Shown here piece after piece: positions 9,166 through 16,956 of a stretch of 64,000 nucleotides of DNA. Each line of letters starts with the position of its first letter. The stretch's first letter is position 1. The position numbers were made by a program, and so were the translations under genes. The notes below the pieces were generated by a model that ran no database searches, had not been told where the DNA came from, and saw only the letters and a list, made by a program, of their open reading frames with translations. The stretch is taken from the NCBI GenBank assembly GCA_019359595.1, contig JAHHGZ010000014.1, forward strand, positions 100,337 through 164,336, read 5' to 3'. Source of the stretch: Cyanomargarita calcarea GSE-NOS-MK-12-04C. GTDB lineage: Bacteria; Cyanobacteriota; Cyanobacteriia; Cyanobacteriales; Nostocaceae.

Positions 9166-9891
9166 CTAATCTCTTCGTCTTTCCGGCTTCGTATCCTTAA
9201 ACTCATTACTCAGTAACCGATAAACGATCGCTGCTAATTGCGCTCCCACAATTGGCGCAACCCAATATACCCAGTGATGCTGCCAAATACCACTCACTAA
9301 TGCTGGTCCAAGCGATCGCGCGGGATTCATACTCGCACCGGTGATTGGTCCCATAAATGCTGCTTCTACCCCCACCGTCAACCCGATCGCCAACCCAGCA
9401 AAGCCAATATGGGCACGTCTATCCAGTCCGGAACCGAAAATCATAAACATCAAAATGAAGGTGAGGACAGTTTCCAACACCAAAGATTGCAACCAGTTAC
9501 CGTCAAGAGGTAAAGTTGCACCTAAATTGCCAACTCGTCCAAAACTAATTCGCAGTAAAACTGAAGCCGCGATCGCTCCCAATAATTGTCCGAAAATATA
9601 CGGCAATACCCGTCTTTTGGGAAAAAAACCACTTGTCCAAAATGCCAATGTCACCGCTGGGTTAAAGTGTGCGCCGCTAATGTGCCCTATACCGTAAATC
9701 AACGCAGCCACAACACCACCAAATACGAAACTGATACCCAGATGTGTCACCGCACCATCACTAATCGTATTTACTACGATTGCACCAGTACCAGCAAATA
9801 CCAAACTAAAGGTGCCAATTCCTTCTGCTAATACTTCCTGCCAGCAATGAAGAAGTGTTTTTCGCAAATAAACCCGTAAATTGGAGTCCAT
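9166..9891 (-). CDS. MIP-family aquaporin, likely metalloid channel of the ars cluster
   Basis: The 241-residue membrane channel has the two NPA boxes of the family, HFNPAVTLAF and SMNPARSLGP, with six predicted helices. I prefer the ATG at 9891 (MDSNLRVYL) to an upstream TTG at 9939, which would lie close to the operator. It is encoded between arsR and arsH. In Sinorhizobium the aquaporin AqpS takes the place of an arsenite pump in such an operon. By eye against E. coli AqpZ, the selectivity-filter positions read Phe, Ala, Ala, Arg instead of Phe, His, Thr, Arg, which fits a wider pore for glycerol-like solutes such as As(OH)3. The family is certain; the arsenite role is inferred from context. 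Confidence 0.85.
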   Translation of the reverse strand: MDSNLRVYLRKTLLHCWQEVLAEGIGTFSLVFAGTGAIVVNTISDGAVTHLGISFVFGGVVAALIYGIGHISGAHFNPAVTLAFWTSGFFPKRRVLPYIFGQLLGAIAASVLLRISFGRVGNLGATLPLDGNWLQSLVLETVLTFILMFMIFGSGLDRRAHIGFAGLAIGLTVGVEAAFMGPITGASMNPARSLGPALVSGIWQHHWVYWVAPIVGAQLAAIVYRLLSNEFKDTKPERRRD

Positions 9892-9948
9892 TTTTGCTAC
9901 AAGCACATTAGTCCCGTAGATTAAAATAAGTTGATGCAATGATATTAC

Positions 9949-9964
9949 ATCAATAAAAATTGAT
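9949..9964. promoter_or_regulatory. Putative ArsR operator (ATCAA-N6-TTGAT)
   Basis: The site ATCAATAAAAATTGAT lies 58 bp upstream of the aquaporin start, between it and arsR. It matches the ATCAA-N6-TTGAT inverted repeat described, as I recall, for ArsR control of the Synechocystis arsBHC operon. I see one copy rather than two. It suggests an internal arsenite-inducible promoter for the aquaporin gene and arsH. Confidence 0.7.
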
Positions 9965-10011
9965 ATGTCAAGGATGAGGAGTTAGGAATTTTAACTCCTA
10001 ACTCTTGAATC

Positions 10012-10335
10012 TTACTCACAGCAAGGACATGCAGGTGTAATTTTAGTTAAACGACTAAACTGTGCCAAATATTCCTCTAGGACGGCAAATTGGGTAACAT
10101 TCAAGCTGTAGTAAATCCAACGTCCTTCTTGTCTGGCACTAACTAAACCAGCTTCCTTGAGAGTTTTGAGGTGAAAAGACAGTTTCGACTGACTTACCTC
10201 CAGAGCATTGCACAAGTCACACACGCAAAGTTCTTGTTGTCGTAGCAGTTCCAACACCTTAATTCTGAGCGGTTCGGAAAGAGCATGAAAACCTATACCA
10301 ATTAAATTAGCCGTGGTGCCTTCAGGGGTTTGCAT
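10012..10335 (-). CDS. arsR: Arsenite-responsive repressor ArsR
   Basis: This 107-residue winged-helix repressor belongs to the ArsR/SmtB family. The arsenite site ELCVCDLC (Cys37, Cys39, Cys42) matches E. coli ArsR. The recognition region SQSKLSFHLKTLKEAGLV and the wing QEGRWIYYSL follow. The tail has three more cysteines (PACPCCE) that could take part in metal binding. The ATG at 10335 is preferred to the TTG one codon upstream. It heads the same-strand set with the aquaporin and arsH. Arsenite binding should release it from the ATCAA-N6-TTGAT site and any site at its own promoter. Confidence 0.93.
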   Translation of the reverse strand: MQTPEGTTANLIGIGFHALSEPLRIKVLELLRQQELCVCDLCNALEVSQSKLSFHLKTLKEAGLVSARQEGRWIYYSLNVTQFAVLEEYLAQFSRLTKITPACPCCE

Positions 10336-10411
10336 CAATTCAGAAAGAAGATAAAAATATGCTATTTATATTGTCACCTACTCAGTAAAGTGAAGATGCC
10401 TCTGATGGTGC

Positions 10412-10440
10412 TACCCGGTGATGTTCGTAATCACCGGGTA
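10412..10440. terminator. Hairpin between the aminotransferase gene and arsR
   Basis: TACCCGGTGAT (10412-10422) and ATCACCGGGTA (10430-10440) form an 11-bp perfect stem with a 7-nt loop, 9 bp after the aminotransferase stop. There is no T-run, so it may act as a weak terminator or a 3' stabilising hairpin separating the gene from arsR. Confidence 0.5.
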
Positions 10441-10449
10441 TATTTACAC

Positions 10450-11661
10450 TTACTTAGAAGCAGGGACTACAGCTTCCGATTGATAGCGGATACCAGCTTG
10501 CTTAAATCGATGCAAAGCCTCACCCAAGCGATCGCATTCTGCAATCAAACTAATTCTGACATATCCCTCACCGCCAACCCCAAATGCATTCCCCGGTGTC
10601 ACCACTACCCCAGTTTGTTGCAAGATATTCAGAGCAAAATCTGTGGAACCAATACCTTCAGGACAGGGTATCCACAGATACATTGTCGCTTTGGTTTTGG
10701 GTATATCCCAACCCAAATGCGATAAACCTTGGATGAGGAAATCACGGCGAGTGCGGTAGCGTTCTTGCACTTCTTCTAAGTACACATCTGGTAGTTGTAA
10801 AGCTGTTTCCGCTGCGGTTTGCAATGCCGCAAAAATGCCATAATCCAAATTGGTTTTCAGCGTCCGCAAACCTTGAATTACATGACGGTTCCCCACCACA
10901 AAACCCACGCGCCAACCAGCCATATTATAGGTTTTGGACATGGTGTGAAACTCTACGCCAATATCTTTCGCACCGGGAATTTCTAACAAGCTTGTGGGTT
11001 GATAACCATCAAAAGCTAATTCGGCATAGCATAAATCGTGAACGAGGATAATTTCATATTTCCGGGCAAAAGCAACAATTTCCTCAAAGAATTCACGGGG
11101 GGCAGTCGCGCCTGTGGGATTGCTGGGATAATTAAAATAGAGGATTTTTGCTTGTTCGGCAACAGCGTCAGGAATCGCAGCTAAATCAATCAACCAGTCA
11201 TTCTCTGGCTTGAGAATCAAACTGTGAATTTTGCCACCTGCAATTACTGGGCCGCGAAAATGGACGGGGTATGATGGAGACGGCACCAGAACTAAATCAC
11301 CTGGGTTGATATAGGCTATTGCTAAATGCGCCAATCCTTCTTTGGAACCAAGTAGGGGTAAAGCTTCGCTATCTGGATCTAAATTCACACCATAACGGCG
11401 ATGATACCAATTGGTGATGGCACGGCGAAAACTAGCAGTACCCTCAAAAGGGGGATAACCGTGATTTGCTTGGTCTTGCAAAGCTTTGATGGCCGCATCG
11501 ATCACAGGTTGCGGTGTCGGGCCATCTGGGTTTCCCATCCCCAAATCTATTAAATCAAGTCCTTGTTCTCTTGCCTTTGCCTTGAGCTCATCAAGACGGG
11601 CAAATACATAAGGTGGTAGTTGCTGTACACGCTGGGCTGGTACGATCCAATCGAATTCCAT
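10450..11661 (-). CDS. Class I/II PLP aminotransferase (AlaC/DapL-like)
   Basis: This 403-residue fold-type I aminotransferase shows the N-terminal YVFARLDELKA and DLGMGNPDGPTP (substrate lid), the NYPSNPTGA loop, the Asp in LVHDLCYAEL, and the PLP-binding Lys in MSKTYNMAGWRVGF (about 244). The sequence is close to proteins annotated as aspartate, alanine or LL-diaminopimelate aminotransferases; motif reading cannot decide between them. The ATG at 11661 is taken over a GTG two codons upstream. It follows the alcohol dehydrogenase gene by about 40 bp on the same strand, so the two are probably co-transcribed. Confidence 0.85.
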   Translation of the reverse strand: MEFDWIVPAQRVQQLPPYVFARLDELKAKAREQGLDLIDLGMGNPDGPTPQPVIDAAIKALQDQANHGYPPFEGTASFRRAITNWYHRRYGVNLDPDSEALPLLGSKEGLAHLAIAYINPGDLVLVPSPSYPVHFRGPVIAGGKIHSLILKPENDWLIDLAAIPDAVAEQAKILYFNYPSNPTGATAPREFFEEIVAFARKYEIILVHDLCYAELAFDGYQPTSLLEIPGAKDIGVEFHTMSKTYNMAGWRVGFVVGNRHVIQGLRTLKTNLDYGIFAALQTAAETALQLPDVYLEEVQERYRTRRDFLIQGLSHLGWDIPKTKATMYLWIPCPEGIGSTDFALNILQQTGVVVTPGNAFGVGGEGYVRISLIAECDRLGEALHRFKQAGIRYQSEAVVPASK

Positions 11662-11703
11662 CGTCACTATATTTTTTTGATAAAAACCACAGTAAAATCG
11701 AAC

Positions 11704-12894
11704 TTATTCCTCAGCGTCTCGACGGTTGGATAATCTTTCTTCCATCACAGTTGGGATTAAACCTAGGGAAATGCGATTTCCTTCCACTGGTGCAGTTGTA
11801 GACACCATTGCTGCCATCAACACTTCCTGGGCCACTGCAAACGGCAGTCGATGAATGTCAGAATTAGGCTTTAAAGCAACTTCTGCGGCTTTTTGCAACT
11901 GGCTGAGTGTGATGTCCCCCAATCCTAAATCGCTCAAAGAAACGGGCAACCCTATCTCTGCGTAGAATTTCAGCAACTGCTGTCTTGCCGATGCTGCTAG
12001 CTGATTGCCTTGTACCATTTCTTCCAAACGGAGTTGCACAAGTATGCCATAGGCGACTTTTTCACCATGAATGCTACTATACCCAGGAACATGAGTTAAA
12101 CCATTATGTACCGCGTGGGCCGCAACAGTGCGACATTGCGCCCCTCCAAGTCCGCCAATTACCCCAGCTAGTAAAACCGTGGCATCAACAACTTCTCGCC
12201 AAACTTCGCTTCCTGGTTCCTTTAAGGCCGTGGCTGATTTTTGGAATAAAATATCTCGTAAAACTCGGGCTTGTTGGACTGCAGCAATAATTAAAGTTTG
12301 TTCTGAGTGTCCGCTGCTAACTGAAGCCTCGTACCACTTAGCGATCGCATCTCCAATTCCTGCCACCAATGTATGCTCTGGGGCTGTTTTAATTAAGTCA
12401 TAATCGAGGATCAGCAAATCGGGACAGCCTTCTAATGCTACATCATAAAGAAACGCTCCATCTTCAGAATATACGTTCGAGAGGGCAGTCCAGGCCGCGC
12501 AGGTTGCTCCCGAAGTCGGAATTGTTACCACAGGCAACTGCAATTGATGCGCGAGTAATTTCGCAGTATCCAGTGCTTTCCCGCCACCAATACCGATTAT
12601 GACATCAGCTTTGTGTTCCTTTGCCGCTTTACGTAAAGATTTCAGACTAGCTTCCGAACAATTATTACCATAACTGGCTTGAGCCAATTCTAACTGCTGT
12701 TTCGAGAGTGGTTCGGCAAGGGTCAGGGTGTGTTTCCCACCCACAATTAAGGGACGACCTCCCAAACGGGCGATCGCTTCTCCTACTTGCCCCAACACCT
12801 TCGATCCACGAATTACCTTTGCTGGGGCAACAGCCAGAGTCAAAAATGAGCTAGGTGTTTGAGTAGACAACTTTTCAGTAAATTGATTGGTCAT
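11704..12894 (-). CDS. Iron-containing alcohol (glycerol-type) dehydrogenase family protein
   Basis: This 396-residue protein fits the group III metal-dependent dehydrogenases. The NAD(P)-binding loop GIGGGKALDTAK is near residue 101. Metal ligands are likely Asp in GIGDAIAKW (about 183) and the two His in HAVHNG and HGEKVAYG (about 263 and 277). It resembles glycerol dehydrogenase, but the natural substrate in cyanobacteria is unclear to me; a polyol or hydroxyketone is plausible. It precedes the aminotransferase gene by about 40 bp, suggesting one transcript that begins upstream of 12894. Confidence 0.85.
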   Translation of the reverse strand: MTNQFTEKLSTQTPSSFLTLAVAPAKVIRGSKVLGQVGEAIARLGGRPLIVGGKHTLTLAEPLSKQQLELAQASYGNNCSEASLKSLRKAAKEHKADVIIGIGGGKALDTAKLLAHQLQLPVVTIPTSGATCAAWTALSNVYSEDGAFLYDVALEGCPDLLILDYDLIKTAPEHTLVAGIGDAIAKWYEASVSSGHSEQTLIIAAVQQARVLRDILFQKSATALKEPGSEVWREVVDATVLLAGVIGGLGGAQCRTVAAHAVHNGLTHVPGYSSIHGEKVAYGILVQLRLEEMVQGNQLAASARQQLLKFYAEIGLPVSLSDLGLGDITLSQLQKAAEVALKPNSDIHRLPFAVAQEVLMAAMVSTTAPVEGNRISLGLIPTVMEERLSNRRDAEE

Positions 12895-13120
12895 ATCACG
12901 AATGAAGAGTACTACTTGCGGATATTTCAGAAAAACTCTTTTATATGAGCTAATAAATTGAGATTTTGGAATTGATTGTTGCCTTGATTATCTGCTGTTA
13001 TCGCCAATTACTTATTTCGCCATCAGTTATAGAATTACACTTAATTAATATTTTACTTAAAAATAATAAATATCGCAGACGCAAGATAGAAAGTTCTATA
13101 CATCTAGGTACTGTTTTTTT

Positions 13121-13160
13121 TGCAAGATCCCCAACAACTTTCACGAAGTCGGGGATCTGA
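13121..13160. repeat. GATCCCCGA palindromic repeat in the 12895-13260 gap
   Basis: TGCAAGATCCCCAACAAC, TTTCACGAAG and TCGGGGATCTGA form an imperfect 40-bp palindrome. Relatives lie at about 8285-8322, 38474-38514, 43383-43406, 43618-43640, 47690-47736 and 47797-47838. The rest of this 366-bp gap is AT-rich and holds no supported gene. Confidence 0.75.
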
Positions 13161-13260
13161 AGAGTATAACCTTTGCTAGGCAACAAGAAGAGAGAATCAA
13201 GTGTAGCAGGTTTAAAGCAAAATGGAAAATACGATCAAAACTACTTTTCCCATCTGAATC

Positions 13261-13782
13261 CTATGCGACAGATTTTGGCAATTGGGCTACTTTGTCTTGG
13301 TAAATTTCGATTGCCATTTCAGAATCGTCACGAGAGGCAAGCGATCGCGTAACCTTGCCTAGGTAAAGTGGAGTAGAAACTCCAGGCTCAGGGTGGATAA
13401 TAGTCCGGGCCCGAATAGTGAGATTATTGTTACCTTGCATTCCCAAGCGACCGTAAGAATACAAATCACCAGCAGCTTGACGCAGAGTCGCTTCTAAGGC
13501 TGTAGGGGTAATTTGGGGTAGAACGGTGATCACCGTTTTCGCTCCGCCATTATCATAAATTAGAGAGTACCTGACTGCACCTGGAATTACAGTCCGACCG
13601 GCGGGTGCCAATGTCAGGGCAAATAAACCAGCCGTCAGCACGAGCATAAAGCCAGATGCACCCACTAGCCGAAAGCGGATGCCCCATTTAAGAACAAAAC
13701 CCAACAATGTCAGGGCAGCAAAAAGCAGTGTGGCGATACCTGACCATTGAGCGTACTGGAGAAATTCAGCTTGAGTGAGCAT
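13261..13782 (-). CDS. ycf51: Ycf51-family membrane protein
   Basis: This 173-residue protein fits the Ycf51 family (DUF2518), found in cyanobacteria and some plastid genomes. Two N-terminal membrane helices (about residues 15-33 and 40-60) are followed by a soluble domain rich in beta strands (YSLIYDNGGAKTVITVLPQ, and LYSYGRLGMQGNNNLTIRARTI). Function is unknown; a thylakoid or cytoplasmic membrane location is likely. The ATG at 13782 starts just before the first helix. The IS200/IS605 element begins about 50 bp upstream of this start and may have displaced its promoter. Confidence 0.85.
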   Translation of the reverse strand: MLTQAEFLQYAQWSGIATLLFAALTLLGFVLKWGIRFRLVGASGFMLVLTAGLFALTLAPAGRTVIPGAVRYSLIYDNGGAKTVITVLPQITPTALEATLRQAAGDLYSYGRLGMQGNNNLTIRARTIIHPEPGVSTPLYLGKVTRSLASRDDSEMAIEIYQDKVAQLPKSVA

Positions 13783-14066
13783 AATGGTCTGATTTTCAAT
13801 TTACCGATACAGCAATTTTACCAAAAAACGGGATGAAAGCCCCTGGCTTTAGACATGGGGATGAAATCCTAGGCTGTTTCAACAGCCGCTGCCAGCCACC
13901 TTGACAAGGATGGACAGCCTTAACCCGCGATCCACGACAACAAACAGAAGTTAAGAACACGGCTGTCCATCCTTGGTGACTAAGAACCCGGAGCGTCAAG
14001 ATTGATTATTGTATTGATTTGTGAAGCCAAAGTTAGTTATGCAGGTCAAACCTACATACTAAAAGG

Positions 14067-14465
14067 ATGCCAGTAAAATACAAATCAAATGAAAATGTTG
14101 TCTACTCCTGCAAGTACCATATTGTTTGGTGTCCCAAATACCGAAGATCGGTATTAATCAAGGGTGTAGATGTTAGGTTAAAAGAAATAATAGCTGAAGT
14201 TTGCAACGAATTTCAAGCAAACTTAATTGAACTGGAAGTGATGCCAGATCATGTTCATCTCTTAGTTGAAGTAGACCCCCAATTCGGAGTGACCAAACTA
14301 ATCAGGTACATGAAAGGGCGCTCGTCTAGGTTCCTGCGACAGGAATTCCCTTGGCTAAAATCACGTCTCCCAACGCTCTGGACTAATTCTTATTTTGTCT
14401 CAACAGTTGGGGGCGCACCATTGGAAGTAGTTAAGCAGTATATAGAGAATCAGAAAAATGTCTGA
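14067..14465 (+). CDS. tnpA: IS200/IS605 Y1 transposase TnpA
   Basis: This is a 132-residue single-domain HUH transposase. The metal-binding HUH pair is in MPDHVHLLVEV (about 58-68) and the catalytic Tyr in VVKQYIENQ (about 123). It cuts and rejoins single-stranded DNA at the hairpin ends as a dimer, preferring the lagging-strand template. Length and motifs are complete, so the protein looks functional. Its last 8 bases overlap the start of tnpB, the usual translational coupling for IS605-type elements. Confidence 0.95.
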   Translation: MPVKYKSNENVVYSCKYHIVWCPKYRRSVLIKGVDVRLKEIIAEVCNEFQANLIELEVMPDHVHLLVEVDPQFGVTKLIRYMKGRSSRFLRQEFPWLKSRLPTLWTNSYFVSTVGGAPLEVVKQYIENQKNV

Positions 14466-15723
14466 AAAAATAATCTATGGCTGTCAGCAGAATTTAATTA
14501 GCCCAGACAAAGAATTAGCTGCTGTCTTGGAGTTTATTTGCTCTGAGTCTAACAAGTTAACCAACTCTGGAATATACTACGCTAGACAATTATTCTTTAA
14601 AACCAAAAAGATTGTCGGCAAATATGACCTAGAGGCTGAGTACAAAAGTAATCCTCATTTCCAAGCATTGCATTCTCAAGCAGCACAACAAATTCTTAGA
14701 AGTGTTGCTGAATCGTTTAAGTCATTCAAAGAGCTATCTAAACTTTTTCGCTCTTGGGAACTTAAGAGTAAACCAAAACCGCCCAAGTATCGTAAGCCTA
14801 AAGGATTAGCGCTGGTGACTTATCCTAAACAAGCTTTGAAATTGATAGATGGATTAATTAGAATCCCATTGGGCAATACAGTTAAGCGATGGTTTAAGTT
14901 GGATAGCTTTACATTGATAATGCCATCTAATCTAAAATTTGAAGACATCAAGGAATTGAGAATAGTACCACGTAACCGTTGCTTTTATGTGGAATTTGTT
15001 TATGAACAGAAGCCGATTAATGTGGTCAAGTTAGATCCATCAAAGGTATTGGGTATAGACCACGGGGTAGGAAATTGGCTAACAATAGTTTCTAATGTGG
15101 GGACAAGTTTTATCATTGACGGGCTAAAACTTCAAAGCGTAAATCAGTGGTACAACAAGCAGATTGCTACAATCAAAGAGGGTAAACCCCAAGGGTTTTG
15201 GTCTAACAAACTTGCTGCCATCACAGAAAAGAGAAATAGACAAATGAGAGATGCAGTTAACAAAACGGCTAGAATTGTTATTAATCATTGCCTAATCAAT
15301 AAAATTGGGACTGTTGTTTTTGGGTGGAATGAGGGGCAAAAAGATAGTAGCAATATGGGGAAAAAGAACAACCAAAAGTTTGTTCAAATCCCTACTGGTA
15401 AATTAAAAACTAGAATAGCCCAATTGTGCGAACAATATGAAATTCAATTTGTTGAGACGGAGGAAAGCTACACATCTCGTTCATCATTTTTAGATAATGA
15501 TGTGCTACCTAAATATGGTGAAAAACCCGACGGGTGGCAATCTAGCGGTAAAAGAATAGTGCGTGGTTTATTCAAAACCGGAAAAAAGCTTTTAATTAAT
15601 GCTGATTGCAACGGCGCAGCCAACATTGTTCGTAAAGTATCGGCGACACTAGGCTTAGACCTAGATGGAGTCAGTAGGGGCGCATTGAGTACGCCTTTAA
15701 GGGTTCATTTTTGGACTCCTTAA
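14458..15723 (+). CDS. tnpB: TnpB RNA-guided nuclease homologue, zinc finger not recognisable
   Basis: This 421-residue protein is of the OrfB/TnpB group, whose studied members are RuvC-type nucleases guided by an RNA from the element's right end. RuvC residues can be placed at Asp in LGIDHGVGNW (about 201), Glu in VFGWNEGQK (about 292) and Asp in NADCNGAANI (about 382). The four-cysteine zinc finger usually found between the last two is missing: that stretch reads ESYTSRSSFLDNDVLPKYGE and PDGWQSSGKRIVRGLF, with no CxxC pair. I recall similar Cys-less variants in other cyanobacteria, so this is a subfamily trait rather than decay. The frame is intact. Confidence 0.9.
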   Translation: MSEKIIYGCQQNLISPDKELAAVLEFICSESNKLTNSGIYYARQLFFKTKKIVGKYDLEAEYKSNPHFQALHSQAAQQILRSVAESFKSFKELSKLFRSWELKSKPKPPKYRKPKGLALVTYPKQALKLIDGLIRIPLGNTVKRWFKLDSFTLIMPSNLKFEDIKELRIVPRNRCFYVEFVYEQKPINVVKLDPSKVLGIDHGVGNWLTIVSNVGTSFIIDGLKLQSVNQWYNKQIATIKEGKPQGFWSNKLAAITEKRNRQMRDAVNKTARIVINHCLINKIGTVVFGWNEGQKDSSNMGKKNNQKFVQIPTGKLKTRIAQLCEQYEIQFVETEESYTSRSSFLDNDVLPKYGEKPDGWQSSGKRIVRGLFKTGKKLLINADCNGAANIVRKVSATLGLDLDGVSRGALSTPLRVHFWTP

Positions 15724-15795
15724 GAATCCCCCGGATTTATCCGTGGGGAGTTTCAATGCTTAGTGTTATCTTCAGGTAAATGAACTATATTTTCA

Positions 15796-15915
15796 TTGTC
15801 ATTGCATAATACATTTGTCATTGCATAATACATTTTGTCATTGCGTTGCGTAGCTTCCCGTAGGATGGAACAAAGCAATCGCACTGTACTAGGTTGCTTC
15901 GTTCCTCGCAATGAC
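15796..15915. repeat. 19-bp direct repeats and a palindromic TTGCTTCGTTCCTCGCAATGAC element
   Basis: Two direct copies of TTGTCATTGCATAATACAT lie at about 15796-15833. A segment with GCGTTGCGTAGCTTCCCGTA follows, then TTGCTTCGTTCCTCGCAATGA. These are dispersed intergenic elements; the last also occurs as a triple array at 25101-25232 and in part near 29413-29467. Confidence 0.75.
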
Positions 15916-15917
15916 TG

Positions 15918-16634
15918 TTAGTTATTATAAAGGATACTGCTCAGTACCTGTTGTCCAAAACCAAGCCTTCCACTACCACCGTTGATCCAATCGGCAACAT
16001 CAAAATATTTTTTAGATTCTTGATACAACCGAACTCCATTTCCAAAAGGATCATTTTTGTATTTCCGAATCCAAATAGTAGATGGAAACGCTGGAGAATT
16101 TTTGTGACTAAAACAAACTTTGTGAGGAAAATTCAACTTCTCAAACTCTGCAAAATAATCATCATTATCAGGTTTGCCCGGACAAAATTCAACAAGGATA
16201 TTTCCGTTGTTCCAATCGATTCTTTTTAAGCGTCGGTTCCACTTTTCTAAAGCTTCTGATTGACTAGAATAATGTTGAAAATGTATTTCTACATCTTTTT
16301 TAAGTAACCCAATAGGATAACGAATTTTTCCTTGATTTATTAGTTGATTTATATCTTCATATTGAGAAGTGTTGGTAAATCTGAGGTCTTCTTCTAAATA
16401 GTTATTGATGTTTTTCAATAGCCTTAAATAGCAAGGTGGGTTTAAGAATAGCCCAACAAATGGGGACATATATGGTAAATCCAACTCGTTATAAACCTTC
16501 CCAGCCCAACAATTATTAGAAATTATCGAGAAATTTTGAGTTGTGACACGTTTTTTTAAAATCCACTTGGCAAGGTTTGCTCTATTCGTGGATAGAGTTT
16601 TTTTTGTATTTATAAAGACTGTTTGTCCCTTCAT
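15918..16634 (-). CDS. DUF1919 family protein
   Basis: The 238-residue product matches DUF1919: FSIISNNCWAGKVYNELDLPY (split here as FSIISNNCWAG and VYNELDLPY) near the N-terminus, then SPFVGLFLNPPCYLRLL, HFQHYSSQSEALEKWNRRL and IDWNN. DUF1919 proteins are found in capsule and exopolysaccharide clusters and are suspected glycan-modifying enzymes; biochemistry is not known to me. The ATG at 16634 is preferred to a TTG at 16643. Base composition is visibly lower in GC than its neighbours and it lies beside an IS element, which suggests horizontal gain. An O-antigen-ligase-like gene is the next gene upstream on the same strand. Confidence 0.75.
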   Translation of the reverse strand: MKGQTVFINTKKTLSTNRANLAKWILKKRVTTQNFSIISNNCWAGKVYNELDLPYMSPFVGLFLNPPCYLRLLKNINNYLEEDLRFTNTSQYEDINQLINQGKIRYPIGLLKKDVEIHFQHYSSQSEALEKWNRRLKRIDWNNGNILVEFCPGKPDNDDYFAEFEKLNFPHKVCFSHKNSPAFPSTIWIRKYKNDPFGNGVRLYQESKKYFDVADWINGGSGRLGFGQQVLSSILYNN

Positions 16635-16745
16635 AATACGCAAAATATATACAACTATTCGTTAAATTAAATTATTAATTAATAATTAGATTCAGCCAAA
16701 ATACATACTATGCTAAGGGTCTGCGATCGCCTTAAATATAGATAA

Positions 16746-16859
16746 GGGCATCTACAAGAGATGCCCAAATGCAGGCTAACACCCTTGAGGGGTATCCCTA
16801 CACTTTCCCAACAATCAGCAACAGTGACTAATGCTGAATTAGCCACGTTCACAAACGTG
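16746..16859. repeat. Two intergenic hairpins in the 16635-16956 gap
   Basis: GGGCATCT (16746-16753) pairs with AGATGCCC (16759-16766) and CACGTT (16844-16849) pairs with AACGTG (16854-16859). They lie downstream of the O-antigen-ligase-like gene and upstream of the DUF1919 gene. Without T-runs they are not clear terminators. The gap holds no supported gene. Confidence 0.45.
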
Positions 16860-16956
16860 AATATAGTCATCTTATTAACTTAAATCTCTAACATCGCCAG
16901 TGGATACACTGAAAATATATTTCAGCCTTTTGAAATGCTGATAATTGTCTGTTGGG

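Larger units (their letters stand above)
13833..15765 (+). mobile_element. IS200/IS605-family insertion sequence
   Basis: The element contains a Y1 transposase gene and an overlapping tnpB. A left-end hairpin is visible at 13839-13860 (GCCCC, CTGGCTTTAGACAT, GGGG), and a right-end hairpin at 15727-15749 (TCCCCCGGAT, TT, ATCCGTGGGGA) lies 4 bp after tnpB. Both have the unpaired-base style expected of TnpA recognition hairpins. The left flank also has a 14-bp stem, 13906-13919 with 13961-13974. As in this family, there are no long terminal inverted repeats and no target duplication. Exact ends are uncertain by about 10-20 bp. Both genes are open, so the element may be active. Confidence 0.85.
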
